NCBI GenBank assembly: GCA_949752745.1
Contig: OX457032.1
Span: forward strand, 15,974,720-16,038,719
Direction: 5' to 3'
DNA from: Protula sp. h YS-2021
Lineage: Eukaryota; Annelida; Polychaeta; Sabellida; Serpulidae
DNA length: 64,000 bases
Shown here piece by piece: positions 50,629 through 63,220 of this stretch. The notes under the pieces were generated by a model. That model was not told the origin of the DNA. It ran no database searches and saw only the letters and a program-made list of their open reading frames with translations. Both the position numbers and the translations under genes were made by a program. Within the stretch, counting starts at the first letter, position 1. Each line of letters opens with the position of its first letter.

Positions 50629-53600
50629 ATGGCTGATCGTCGTCCTCACAGGTTTGTACGCAAATCTCCATTTATCGCCCATGCCGCTTGGACCCAGTAG
50701 CTCCAAATCGCAACTGTGTTCTGTTGGATAAGTCAGATCAGACTTTTAACGTTCGGAGAGCTGTGAGGTATTGGCGATGGCATTCGTATGAACTTCATTC
50801 AAATGTCACTTGCCCAATGGTTGAATAACGATTCAGTTTCGTCTACGAAACAATTTCTTCTGATGGACAAAACAGGACACTAGTTTATTTTTGGGGGATA
50901 AACACAGGAAGAGAGAAACGTGAGAGCACAGAAATCAATGGAGAAATACATCAAAATTACTTCGAAATGGAATTAGCGCTCTTTTTGTGTTAGAAACCCA
51001 TTATAATAATACCCTGAATAATTGGTCTCACATTCCAATGAAGTTTTGACTCAGATATTCCTTATTTTGCGATATTTGACAAATGAAAGTTGTTTTCAGT
51101 TTCGGAAGATGTTCGTTTTCATTTCGCTAATTTGGATCTGCTAAGATCATTGGTATCTGTTCCAGCATAAAGTATGTAAAATTAACATTGTTAACCCATA
51201 TTTTTTAGTGAATTCCTGACCGACTTTAATTCGTGTTTGACTGGTTTAACGTGACAAAACGATTGAAAAACACAGGAGTGCATTTAAGCATATTTAAAAA
51301 CGTAACATTTACTCATTTGATTTGGCCAACAGAAGCAGTGAACCCTTAGAGGGGTTGCTGTGCCATGGTATGCACACCCTGGTATCGCTGTAAGGGGTGT
51401 AGGGCATTTGACCAACCGAAATTTGACCAACTGAAATTTGACCAACCGCAATTTGAACAACCTCTTAATGAAAAAACTTACATTTGACCAACTTCATAAT
51501 TTATTGTTTTTCGTACCACTTATCAGTAAAACATTAGCAATCACAAATGTTCCGACACTGCAAGTAAAAGTACTTACCAAATGTACCGGGATGGTAGTAA
51601 TCTCATATCCTCTCAAAACTTCACATAAAACACTTACCTGAAATGACACTAAAGCTTCCACCAGGTCATGGTTTGTATAACGCCTTGTATAACGCCAGAT
51701 TACGGAGATTAACGGAGCACGTGGAACTCAACCTTATGACACTCATTGACAGAGAGGGGATTAGCACAACATCTCTCTGATGCGAATGAGCACTTCTTTG
51801 AAATTACTTTTTCTCACGAAACTTCGAACTCCTAAATTTATAAGGTTATGTATATCTAAAACTGAAAGTTGGTCAAATGTCAGTTTTGCCATTAAGCGGT
51901 TGGTAAATTGCAGTTGGTCAATTTCTGTTTGTCAAATTATGGTTGATCAAATTGCGGTTAGTCAAATTGTATGTACCCCGCTGTAAGCACCCGACAGTTA
52001 TTGCTATTTATCAGCTGCAACGAGTCCATAGTAATAGTCATAGGAGTCAGCTTTCTCTTTTCTTTTTCTTTTTTTTTGGACACGAAATCTGTACAACCAC
52101 AAAAAGTAGTTACATAACGAAACTTCGTGTACAATATGCCTTTTTGGAATTAGGCACAAATTTTTAAAAGGTAGATTTCTGTTAGTTTTTTGTAGAAGTT
52201 GAGAAAATCATACTGTTGAGATCATGCGGCCAAATGTTGATGTCCCTGGTTTTAAATGTTAAGTGACTAAAGTCTTCGAATCAATAAAGGGGTTATGTGT
52301 TGTCTGAAAAAATATACTCCGTTAAGTGCAGGATGCAGAAATAAGCGTAAACTTATTCTGTATACCTGTTAAGTTTAATTTTGTGGGCATGATTTATCAT
52401 AAACAAGACCATTATTTTTCTTGATCTGGGCATTTATTTTTCATTTTAGGACAAGAAAGGAAGTAGATTATGCCAAACTGACGTCATGTAATGACGAAGG
52501 TAAGTGTCGGCGTTTCCCGCTACTGAAAAAACATCATGTAATGGGGGGGGGGGGGTGTGGGAAGGAGGTGACATATAGTAACATTGCGATATCGTGTTTC
52601 TGTAGCCTTCCGAATGAAGTCTAGGGGTCACATAACCTGTACCCAGACTGCGTGCGCCCATGCAGTTAAAAGGATAGTGTGAAAATGACCGTTATATGTG
52701 CTTGCTTCCATGTAGTCTTTAATTATTGTTTTTTTTTAGATGATTTTGAAAACTTCACACCACCAATTAGTAAGAAACCGAAAAAGGAGAAAAAGAACGA
52801 TCGCTCAAAGCTAAAACCAAAGGAACCCATCGGCGATGAGGATTTTTCGGTTATATTTATTGATGATGATGAGATAAAACCGGTTAAAACTAGGTGATCT
52901 TTTGGTTTTAAAACATACACAAGTGTGGCGAAATTATGTTCTGTGTTAGCAAAGCAGTCTCAAGTGCATAGTTAAAAAAGGAGCATGTGTTCAAATAGGC
53001 ACCATTCTTTCTCAGAGTGTCTCAAGTGTAAAAAGTTAATCTAGCCGGCTAAAGAAAATGAAAAAATCTGGTGTTTACTTTCTCTCTGTTGTCTTTCTTC
53101 CATATTTTCGTAAATGTTTTGCTTCCTGTTTGACATAAATTAATAAATATGTTAATAAATGTATCGACAGCAGACATTCTGTACTGTATGAAAATGAAAC
53201 GTAAAATGAATTTAATAACAACATAGAAACTGGGAGACCATTTTGGTTAATTGGTTCCTTTTTTTCTTGCGTCTTTCTTCTTCTAGATTTATTCCAATTT
53301 TTGCGTCAAAATTGCAATGAACAACAGAGTCAATAATATTATTTATAAAGAATTTAATTGTTCATCAACTGAACAGGCGAAAACCTACGCAAAGAAAATC
53401 GCTAGATGACAAAGTGTACGAAAGAGAATTACAACTAGCACTTGAAATCTCCAAACAGGACTGTTCGCAGTCGGACAGTAATAAGGAAGCGAATGGTTAG
53501 TTGCTTTGCTTTTCGACTTGCATTTTTAAGTGCGGCAGATAATTGTTGAGTCGGAACCCATCGGCTCCGACCAAACTCTTTCGTATTTTGGGTTAACTCT

Positions 53601-56600
53601 GATCAAACTGACTGACTATACTTTGTGGGAAGTAAACGTCCTATAATTTTATTGATTTGCTCTAGCTCTCCTATGTTATTATGTGTGATTCAAAATTGTG
53701 ATATGACTAATTGCCCGCTTGCCAAATCTCTTTTAACTCACGCCCCCCCCCCCCCTCCCAAGCACACGCCCTCCTGTGTCTGAGCCCGCCATCCTCTATT
53801 CTGTTAATTTCACGATCACCGTCTGAAACGATCGGTTAAGGTTAGGTTTCAGTGAAATGGCATTTGACCGCTGTTGTATGTCCGAGTTCCAGTTCCAGTT
53901 TCTTTGGTTACAAAAGACCTGCCCAAAAAACCTACTGTGATTGCAAGTTTTTTTATTTTGTTGAATTCTTTGTTTACCCAATAATGTAAATAATTCGTTG
54001 TTGTAGAATCGATAAATCCGTCTGAAAGAAGGAAAGAATCGAAACTATCAGTTGATACATTACTCTATTCAGACAACAAACAGACGGATTCTAGTATGGT
54101 GCCGGAAAACAGACTAACAGATAAAATTCTGACAGATGTAGATAGTGAACAGATAGATTCCAGCAATCCAGTTATTGTGGAAGGTGGTATGATTATAGTT
54201 TAAATAATGAATGAGGTCTTAAAGAGGAGCCGAAAAATTAATGTTCCTGGCCTCACATATGGGTAAAATATCTATGTTAAAAAGTTACATGGCAGCATCG
54301 TAATGTTGACATGAGTATTAATACATTGTGGCACACAGTCAGTGCTTAAGCCAATAATACATTCAACGTGGTAGTAAAAAGATGTTTTTTACGTAATCGT
54401 TCAGAGAAATTACCGAAAATTGAAGAAAAAGGAGAAGAAAAAAAGGAAAAGGACCGTTTTAGAGAGAGAGGGGGGTGGGGGAGGATTAGAAACTGGGAAG
54501 AAGAGGGAGAGGAGGAAAAAGGAGATGGGAGAGAACTTTTGTCAGTTCTTTTGATGTAGAACATCCATTAAATTTGGGATAAAATTTCTTTCTGTGTCAA
54601 ACATGGTGAAGAAACATCCTGCGTAGAATATAACAGAGTTTGGCATAAAATGAAGCCGATTCAGTACCAAATTTACGGAGGCCGAGTTTGTTCTGTGACC
54701 CAGTCGGTTTTGAGGCTAAGATGACTTGATATAATCAGTGTCTTATCGGACGACTTCGTTATCACTCAACATCGTATACTGGGGAATATATCGTGACAGG
54801 GGACAAGTGCGAGGAGCTCGTTACGAACGACTTTGAAGAGACTGTAGGCAGATCGAAACGAGGCAGCACCAGGAAGCGGAAATACGTCAGCTCCGACGAG
54901 GAAGAATCCGACAGCGGCGCAAGTGACTTTGATGAACAGCTTGGTAGATTTATATTGATAATGTCCCCACGGATTTCTGATGATGTAAAAAGTCAGTAGA
55001 GCTCTCTGCATACGTATATAACACGGTGTTTATTACAAGTTTTCGAAGTGTTGCACCAACGACCCCTGGTGCTGGGTAAAAACGGTTTATGTAATAAACG
55101 CATGGGCGGGGTTTATCATAAGCCATTGCGAAGTTTTTTTTTTTTTTTTTTAAATCGCCCACTTGGTAAATTTTCGAAATTTATTGCCTCATTATAATAT
55201 CATCATGTTTTTGTTTGTAGCGTCGGAACCTTCCGACTCGGAATCCGACTTCAACCCGGAAAGTGACGACAGCGACTTTGCTGCTAAATCTTCCAAAAGC
55301 AAAAAGAAAACTGCAAAAAAACCTGTAGCCAAAAAGGCACCGAAGGCTAGCAAAATGAAATGTACTGCAGCTGAAATCTCTACTGGTGATACTCAATCAT
55401 CGTTAGTGAACTCGAAAGCCTCTGAGGCTAAACCAAGGAGCAGTTCTGTAACTGCCAAATCAAAGTCAGAATCTGTTGTGAAATTCTCTGGGACAGATGT
55501 TAATGTAGCGAAGTCTGTACTGAGTGACAATATTAAGAAAGTGCCTAACAAATCATCAGCACTGAAGAAATCGCCGTTTAAATCAGGTAATTTTTTTCTG
55601 TATGTAATCCGATAAGGTTATATTTACGGTATCTTTCGGATATCAACATATACGGTGAACCTGATCATATGTAAGTTGTTTTCCCGAGTAATATTTTTCA
55701 CTCCTTTCACTGCATTTGGGCTTCCGTTTTGGGGGCCCACTATGATGGCTTTTTTTCCACTAGAAAAGTTAGGGGATAACCCAGGAGCGCTACGCGGTGG
55801 AACCTTATCACTGCGGTCTACCAAACTACCAAAACTGTGATGTTGCATGTGCAAGGTAAATCAACTTCATTCTAGTTTCAGGGTCAAGCTTTAAGCCCGT
55901 GACTCCGCGCACTACTGGGTTGGTTAAATCAAGTGGTCAGTGTCAGTCACCGTACATTTCACAGGGTAAGCGCTTTTGTGTGACAAAAGTTTAAATAAAA
56001 TAACAAACAGCCGTTCACTCAAGCTGGTGTTAAAACTGAAAAATGAAGTAAATGGAAACAGTTAATGACCCAGAAGCCAGAAAAATGTTACTGGTCTTGT
56101 AGTGTTTCACTTTACTCAGAAAAATAGTTAAAAAACTTAAAGTTGGACTTTTTTTTTATTCCCAGGTCAAAATTTGAAAATTCTTCCAATAAAATCTGTT
56201 GCTGTGAACTGTCGTCCGATCGCGTAATCTTGCCACCTGTCACTTGAATTTACGAAATTTACGACAATATAAAACAAATTGTACGCATTGGCTGAATAAA
56301 TATATCTGTTATTTTGTCGTGATAAACGATTTGGTTCTGTTTGTAGAATATTAAATGAAGTAAACCTTATTCCAGCAAGTAGCTCACTGAAATATAAGAA
56401 CTCTTAGCATGAAAAAGTGATGGCATTAAAGTAGTAGGAAGTTTTGCCTGATCTCGTGATGTTATTCTTGTTGTTTGCAGGTAACTGCACGCAGCCACCG
56501 CTAGGTGGCGTACAGATCAAGTCCCCCACTTCTGGCGGCCTGCGATTAGGGCTTTCTAGAAACACGCGTGTGAAACCGTTACATTCTAATGTTAAAGTGC

Positions 56601-56608
56601 CTTTGTGA
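50629..56608 (+). CDS. RAD51AP1: RAD51-associated protein 1, 9 exons, 414 aa
   Basis: Exons: 50629-50651, 52450-52499, 52740-52893, 53377-53495, 54007-54183, 54800-54943, 55221-55586, 55882-55965 and 56481-56608, all phase-consistent. The eight-codon first exon (MADRRPHR) joins TRKEVDYAKL, matching the basic N-terminus of vertebrate RAD51AP1 (RHKKPVNYSQF). SLDDKVYERELQLALEIS matches its conserved SLDDKLYQRDLEVALALS-like motif. The last exon's GLRLGLSRNTRVKPLHSNV is the C-terminal RAD51-binding motif. The protein binds DNA and stimulates RAD51 D-loop formation in homologous recombination. The middle is acidic, Ser/Lys-rich and apparently disordered, with an SDEEESDSGASDFDE-type stretch. The vertebrate WVPP motif is not evident. 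The exon 5 donor has an alternative GT three bases downstream. Human protein is about 335-352 aa. Confidence 0.93.
51394..51979. mobile_element. 586-bp MITE with nested TTTGACCAAC subrepeats and GCTGTAA target duplication
   Basis: Inside RAD51AP1 intron 1. The left end GGGGTGTAGGGCATTTGACC continues through three more AATTTGACCAAC-type units. The right end is the inverse, ending TTGTATGTACCCC. GCTGTAA flanks both sides (51387-51393 and 51980-51986, with an eighth base G possibly shared). No ORF of note was seen. Confidence 0.8.
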
Positions 56609-57302
56609 TGTAACCAAGCTTTTACATACCAGACGACTGTTACCATGATCTGAGCAAAGTATGGTGTGAATATGTTTGTGGCCATACCCTTATTTGAACA
56701 CTACTTGTTGGTGAACTTTCTCCCCCTTTTTTTTTTTTTTTGAAATTTTTTTATAAATCGGCTCTCAATATGCTGTGTACTTCTATGAATTGTGAAAATT
56801 GTCGGTGAACGCAAAAGTTCCGTGATCGGTCGAGACTGGGTTATTATTTCGACAGAAGTGGTTCTGTTTCAGATACCTGGTTACTTGTGTTCCGAATTTT
56901 TGTTTTTAAGTGGTCTCTGGTTTATTTGTTAGGCCAGCCGAGTTTTGTCGGTGGGCTTTACTCATCACTTGTGGGGCATCCGTCGTCCGTTGTGTGTGTG
57001 TTTAAACAGTTCTTTCAAAATGCTACTCTTCTCCATATCTGGTTCGATTGTTTTCAATTTTGGCATGAATGTTCCCTGAGTAATGCTCCTCAGAGCTAGT
57101 ATTTATTTATGATTTTACCAAAATTGGCCCAATTATTGGCCAGATTCAGAAAACACAGAGAATGCTACTCTTCTACAAATCTGACCCGATTGCGGAGGCA
57201 TGATGATCACAAGATCGTGAGTTCAAAGAACGCTGTAGTCGAGTAAGGATTTTATGAGCTGATGTTTTCACATAAGATTAGCATTTTCTTTTTTTTTCTA
57301 AA

Positions 57303-57373
<71 letters not shown>

Positions 57374-58180
57374 AAATCGGTCTGAGCAAAATTACATGAG
57401 AGCATCAGTACATGCACATGCTACGTCCTGTTGTCGGTTCGGCATATAAACGGATGGCTTTAAGAGACAAGCAATGCTGTACGTACCACAGATCTAGTCC
57501 GATTAGTTTTGATAGCACTCTTGGTCAAATTTTGTCGATGTTTCTACTTTCACCTTCCTGAAAATGAACTGTTATCAATTTATTGTTACCCGTCTAGTGT
57601 TTTATTTAAAGTAATAAAAAACTGTATCTATAGTTTATTTATTTATTTATTTTTTGAAGCTGAGCTGGTACCTTACGAAGCCTTTTTATTACTATGTTCA
57701 TTTTGTGCAGTAGGGGCTGTGCGGAAGTAAAAAAAATACACTTCCGTAACAAGTTATATTAGTGCCAGAATAGGATATGGAAAGAGGTGATCGGTCTCCT
57801 GTCCGTTTTTGACGGAAATCTTCCTACCCCGATGAGTAATTGGAGTGACCATAGAGATATAACTTTAGGCGGGTCCATCCGTCTATGTGTGATCTTTGTC
57901 ATGCAAACTCTTCTCATAAAATATCTGAGGCTCTTCAAGCTTGCGCTAGAAAGTTGAGATAATGCAAATTTCAATGTCGATTGTGGCTAAATTTGCCAAT
58001 AAATACGAAATGGCACTTAGAACTTGCTGTCTTCTACGTCTAAAAGAGACTTTACTCTTAAGATGAGGAATTATATAATTAAGGGGTTGCTGTGTTGCTT
58101 TGTAATTGTTTAAAGAATTTTGCTGCTTTTGGTTTTTTTTTTTTTTTTTTTTTTTACAAAAGACGATTTGTTTAATATTT
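56609..58180. other. Gene-free interval with (TA)n tract
   Basis: 56930-57240 contains diverged repeat text (CATCCGTCGTCCGTTGTGTG, and two copies of AATGCTACTCTTCT). A TA microsatellite occupies 57305-57367. AATAAA near 57612 is far from the RAD51AP1 stop and may be unrelated. Confidence 0.5.
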
Positions 58181-58289
58181 CAACGTATTCGGCTTGGACT
58201 ACAGTTTACTTGGGTGTAAACGGCAAAATCTTTTGTTTTTTGAAATTGGTTTATATGAACGTCTAACTCTATTAGGCAGACAAGAAAGA

Positions 58290-58570
58290 GGCCTGACTTG
58301 CTGTTCATATTAAAGAAGCGAAAACTGCTGGTTTTGCTAGAGCTCATAATACCATGGGAAGACAGAAGAGGCAAACGACCGGAAAAGAAACGTATCAAGA
58401 GCTGTCTACTGAGTGCCGAAACCAAGGGTGTAAAGCGTTGTGCTTCCCGTTTGAGATCAGAAGCCGTGGCTTCATAGGTCGTTCAGCAAGTCAACGTATC
58501 AGAACGGAAAGACACGCCGCGTGAAGCAGGAGATCAAGCGGAAAGAGATTCGAGCTAGTTGTGGTTAAAG
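58290..58570 (+). mobile_element. Frameshifted retroelement C-terminal fragment
   Basis: The plus-strand frames successively read LVLLELIIPWEDRR, then YQELSTECRNQGCKALCFPF, IRSRGFIGRSAS, then KTRRVKQEIKRKE. This follows a C-terminal pattern common in animal retroelement proteins (LTVPWEdr...YxeLxxECRxxGWKxxxxPxEVGxRGFxxrS). At least two frame changes are needed, so it is a relic. Exact clade not determined. Confidence 0.45.
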
Positions 58571-59439
58571 AAAGAACCCCGAACTTGGAGCAGTTAGATT
58601 CGAGTCGTGGGATCTTGCCAATCTGGCGGGGGTGGGCAAGAGATATGTATGATGAGTAAGCCCCGAAACATCAAAGACCCTGTTTTCATCACTGACAGAC
58701 TCAAATCTCAGCAAGACGACTGATGCGTGTAGATCTGTCGCTGTGTATGTGTCTACTTCAGCAGCAAAAATACCGATGATAGTTTATGAATATTTCACAC
58801 AACTTCGCAATATTTTGGCATTCAGCATTTTCTTGAATAGCCATTTTACGTACCAGATATCTTGTTTTTTTTCATAATTATTGCATGTACACGTCGCTTC
58901 CTCTGCTCCCCCCCCCCCCCCCCCCCTCCCCGTTACACACACTGGCGACAACCCAGCACCAAAAACTTTGCTGAACAGTTCCGAATTAGTGGTAATTGCA
59001 ATATACACCACTGTGGTGAGAATAGACATTTCGTAAAATTTTTATAGAAAAGACACAACCTGTTGTGTGTCAAAACAAATATCAAGTATGGAGTAGTTTA
59101 ATCTTTTCTGGCTGCTTACACTTTGAACAAAAGGGAGAAACGATCAAATGATGTTTATTTAAACTTTCCTAATCCAGCGGGTAAGATATTTTTCCGAAAT
59201 CGTGTTTTTACAAGCTTTTATACATGCCCCTCCCTGTTTCATGAACCGTGACTGCTTGTTACTTGTACGCCCAGCCGACACTCACCCTCAGATTTGTGGA
59301 AATGATATAGCGTTTTGAATCAAACTTATGGTACTAATGCTTTGAAGAAATAGTGGAAAACTGAAATTTTAACAATCCTTTATACACAAAATTTTAGTCC
59401 CAGGTGACTCCATCCAAGCATAGTGGAGGAGAACGAATA

Positions 59440-59545
59440 AGCCAAATCACACTTTGTTCGTTCTGAATAAAATGTGCAAAAAAATATGCGTTTCGAATAC
59501 AAACTAACCGAGTAAAAAGTGAAAGAAAGGATAGAGAAATTTTGC
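59440..59545 (+). repeat. Dispersed repeat shared with 19935-20050
   Basis: AAGCCAAATCACAC, then CTGAATAAAATGTGCAAAAA, then TTTCGAATACAAACTAAC. Confidence 0.55.
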
Positions 59546-59549
59546 CTGA

Positions 59550-62500
59550 ATATGAAATTTCTCTTGCACCAAAGAGCAATCGTGTTTTAACAACCCGTAC
59601 GACTACGAGTAGATCCAAATTGGTGAAATGAAAAAGATTTAAAGGCAAAGAACATTAAAACTGAACAGCGCATCGTAATTGGTTAAATTACAAAATGGTC
59701 TATTGTGTGTGGCATTGTGAATTGTGTGGCTTCTAGTTTGTAAATAAACCTGAAACATGCATTTCGACTGGGTTAAGCGAACAAAGAAGTAATAGATAAT
59801 AATGAAAAATAAGCAGAACTCTATTTTACTGGGAGCATATTCGTAATTAGTTTAGAATGCGTAAAGAATAAAATTTGAAATGATTTTTTACAACTCGTAT
59901 AATGGATTATTACATTTAGAATCTTATGTAAGGAAAGAAAATTAGATTTTTTATTTTCTCCTTATCATTACTTCGCATTTTACCCCCCAACGAACTTGGA
60001 GTTTATATATAGTCCAATAGGAAATCCTCGAAAGTGCAAACTGGCATATAGTCTGGGTACGCGTAGGGGATGGTGACTGGGATCACTGGGGGCCAACTGA
60101 ATCTATTCAGTGATAGGGGACAGAAATGGTCGTTGGCCAAGCAAGTATAATGAGAATAAGCGAATTCACAATGTGGAATCCGGTTTCAAGTTTTGACGTT
60201 TCGACTGCAAAATATTAGGTAAAATGTAAAAAGAAAAAAGGCTGAAAATTTATTAAAACTTTACTGGTGGCTGTGTTAGAAAGCATGCGGAAGAACCTGT
60301 AAACCGATTTTTAAAACTCCTAAAAGGGTTTGTTACAAGTCCCTGCAAAGAAAATAAGATTAATGTTTTTTTTCTTATAATTTCTTTGTAAATTTGCGGT
60401 TCACTAATAGTTTTATGAACCATGTAAATGAGACAGTTCTGGGTTACCTTATTCGGCAAGAAAGCCGTATAGTACTACTCAGATCCAAGTGTTTAGGGCT
60501 TCATTGGCTTCCCTATACTCTCCACCATCTTCTCAAATTGGTAATTACAGTGAGCATAGATAATATCAAATGTTTTTAGAGTTGTTCTGGCTGTGGTCAT
60601 ATTTCAGAATTCATGAGCCGAGAAAAAACGGTGCCCCTCCTTTGCAGCAAGGCACTTGCATTTTAGCCCTTTGTTGATTCCTACCAGTCGGGATTGGGGA
60701 ATACGATACATATTGTACTGATGGAAAATGTTGTAAAATATTGAGAGTGAGGTCGAATTTTGGGTTGTGAATTAACGAGAACCTATTATAAGAGCCACAC
60801 CTTCTCCATCGTTGAGCAAATATAATGAGATAAAAATTTTGTGCCAAATGATCGAGTTACCTGATTAATACTGGTCGAGCGACTGCCTTGCTTAATAAAG
60901 TGGCGGTTGGAAAAAAGATGTTGATGTCTATAAATTGTAAGTGTGGGTCTTACGCAAAATTACCTGTTCCCTGTGATGGTGCCTTCTTTCGTGACGTAAC
61001 AAGAAACCCAAAGTTTAATAGGATGGAGAGATAATTCCTCCATAACAGACCCTTTGCGTGTTATTTCGTTAGAGAACTTGTTTTTGTGGAAATTAAGTAT
61101 ACGTATTTATTCTAGGCCTGTCGGGTTGTACACAAGGAAATGATAGAAAAAACAAGTTTGCACCTGTTGCACCCCGCCTCCTTTTAAGCATATTATCCAG
61201 ACCCCAGTTGTTTCTCTTTTTTCGCCTTGAAGAAGAACTGGGTCAGTCACTTTCAAAACAAGCTGAAAGGTTATCACAGTTATCATCTTGTTAATAAATT
61301 CACTTGAAGGTAATCGGAGAAAATGAGCATTTTTATTTAGCTGTAAGTATGAAAATGTCGAAATAACAGAGCCATCACTGCTAACGTCACACTAGGTACA
61401 AAACACTACTTTAAGGACTGGAAAATTATTAATCGACTTTTTTGATTAAAATTATAGGTTCTGAATGTATCATTGTAAAAATTAAAAAAAAAAAAAACCG
61501 TAAAATCTGACGTGGCTTGATTGAAATGAATAACATTAGTAATTAGATTTCAATAGTGTAAACGTCTTGATGCGAATATTTCGTGGCGGTTTGACTCGAA
61601 CTTAGTGACGCTGACGTTGCAAATAATGATCCAGTTTGTGAGGACTATGATCAGCACATCTTCCATTTGTGAAACTTTTTCCGATGAAGCTATATGGGGA
61701 AAATACAGGAAAATGTCGTTAAACAGACCCTGGCTATGAAGATGAAGTAAAAAATAGGCCATTTAACCGGTACGAAATATGCATGTAGCCTTAGCACGTA
61801 GAAGACATTATTAAGAATGATTCGGTTTCAAGCAGTTCGTGGAGTTTACCCATGTCGGGTTTACTGCCACTTAAATTTGATTGATATGTTCAATGTGCAA
61901 CGTGTTATTGCCTCTTCTATGTTATGCCAAGACATTAAATGCACATGTGTGCAAAACAGTTTATGGTGCTTTTCTTTTGAGTAATTGAAACAATTAATTG
62001 TTTTATTACATTTTAGTGCAGTAGCAGAGCCAAAATGGTTTATTTATCCTTTTATTTTTATCTCGCACAACATGAAAATACGAGTTCGAGGGGTTATTCA
62101 CCCACGGAAAGAATCGCCTACACATAATATCATATTGGCGGCATGCGCTGGATTAGTTGCTTGGCTGTAGTTCTGCAGTCCTACAAGCAAAGGCGTGGTG
62201 TTCAACGAGAGCAAGTCTTGCCCACGGGGACAGAGATTGAAGCCAAAGCTTGGGAAAAGGGGGATGGGTGGGAGGGGGGTATATAATAACCATAGCTATC
62301 TGGTCAAAAGACTTAAAGGCCGTAGTTTGAAATGAATGCGAAGAGTGTGCTGAATAATGTGAGGGTAAGAGGAAAAAACTGTTTTGAATATCTGTCTTTG
62401 CTAGTTTCGTGCAAGTGCCGCCAGTAATTACCACAATTTAGTGATGAATATACAGTTTGTGCTGGCGCACTCGCACTGCTGCTGAGGGAGGTCTACAAAG

Positions 62501-63220
62501 GGCTGATTGCAGATCTAAAACAGTAAAACGCGTTTACGCCTCATAACCTTGGAATGGGGTTTGAACATTGTGGTATAATTTAAGTGTGGTAAGGCATGAG
62601 CGATGTGGGTATTGCAGTCTCCCCTTGTACCTGTACCTGTATCTTCTTAATCGTGGAAGGGGATAGGGCCCGATGTGGATTCTGTGTCCTGTGTCCATTT
62701 CCGTCCACCATGAATAAAACAACATGAAATAAAAAACTTTGCTCATCGGAAAATACACATGTTTATTGAATTGATAGCCAAATTGAAGTTTTTAGATCAT
62801 AACTATTAAAATAGGCAGTCTGGAGCCATGGGAAAGGAGGCGGGGGGTATGATAAGTTCCAATTAATTTGCAGACCTATTATCACGACCAGTTAATTGCT
62901 TAAGTTTCCAATATGTTGCATGGTATTTGAAAACTGAAGGTTTCAAATGGTTGTTTTCAAAATCAATGTTATGTCAGATTGTAAATGCTGTATTTCCTTT
63001 GTTGTTATTAGAGCGTTGCTGCAGCATCAAAGCAGATGATGGCGACCCATTATGATCGATTGACCAATACGATTCCGCTTCATGTCAGTAAAACGGAATG
63101 GACTTAAGAAAAAAAAAAGCAGCGGAGGAAAAAAAAGAAATAACGAAGGCAGAAAATGATAGATTGCAGCAACTAACATTTTATATATGATAAAAGATTT
63201 GAGAGGTTTTAATGCTCGAA
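59550..63220. other. Gene-free interval upstream of SLC45A3-like gene
   Basis: Short unsupported ORFs and more copies of the GACGTTTCGACTGCA/AAGAAATGATA module (59945-60390). No splice-consistent exon chain. Confidence 0.45.

Noticed and set aside
57180..57240. tRNA-like GTGAGTTCAAAG block
   Set aside because: No matching A box, anticodon arm or acceptor stem could be folded.
60394..60579. LINE reverse-transcriptase tail (GLHWLP)
   Set aside because: Only a six-residue match to the LHWLP motif. The surroundings do not extend it.
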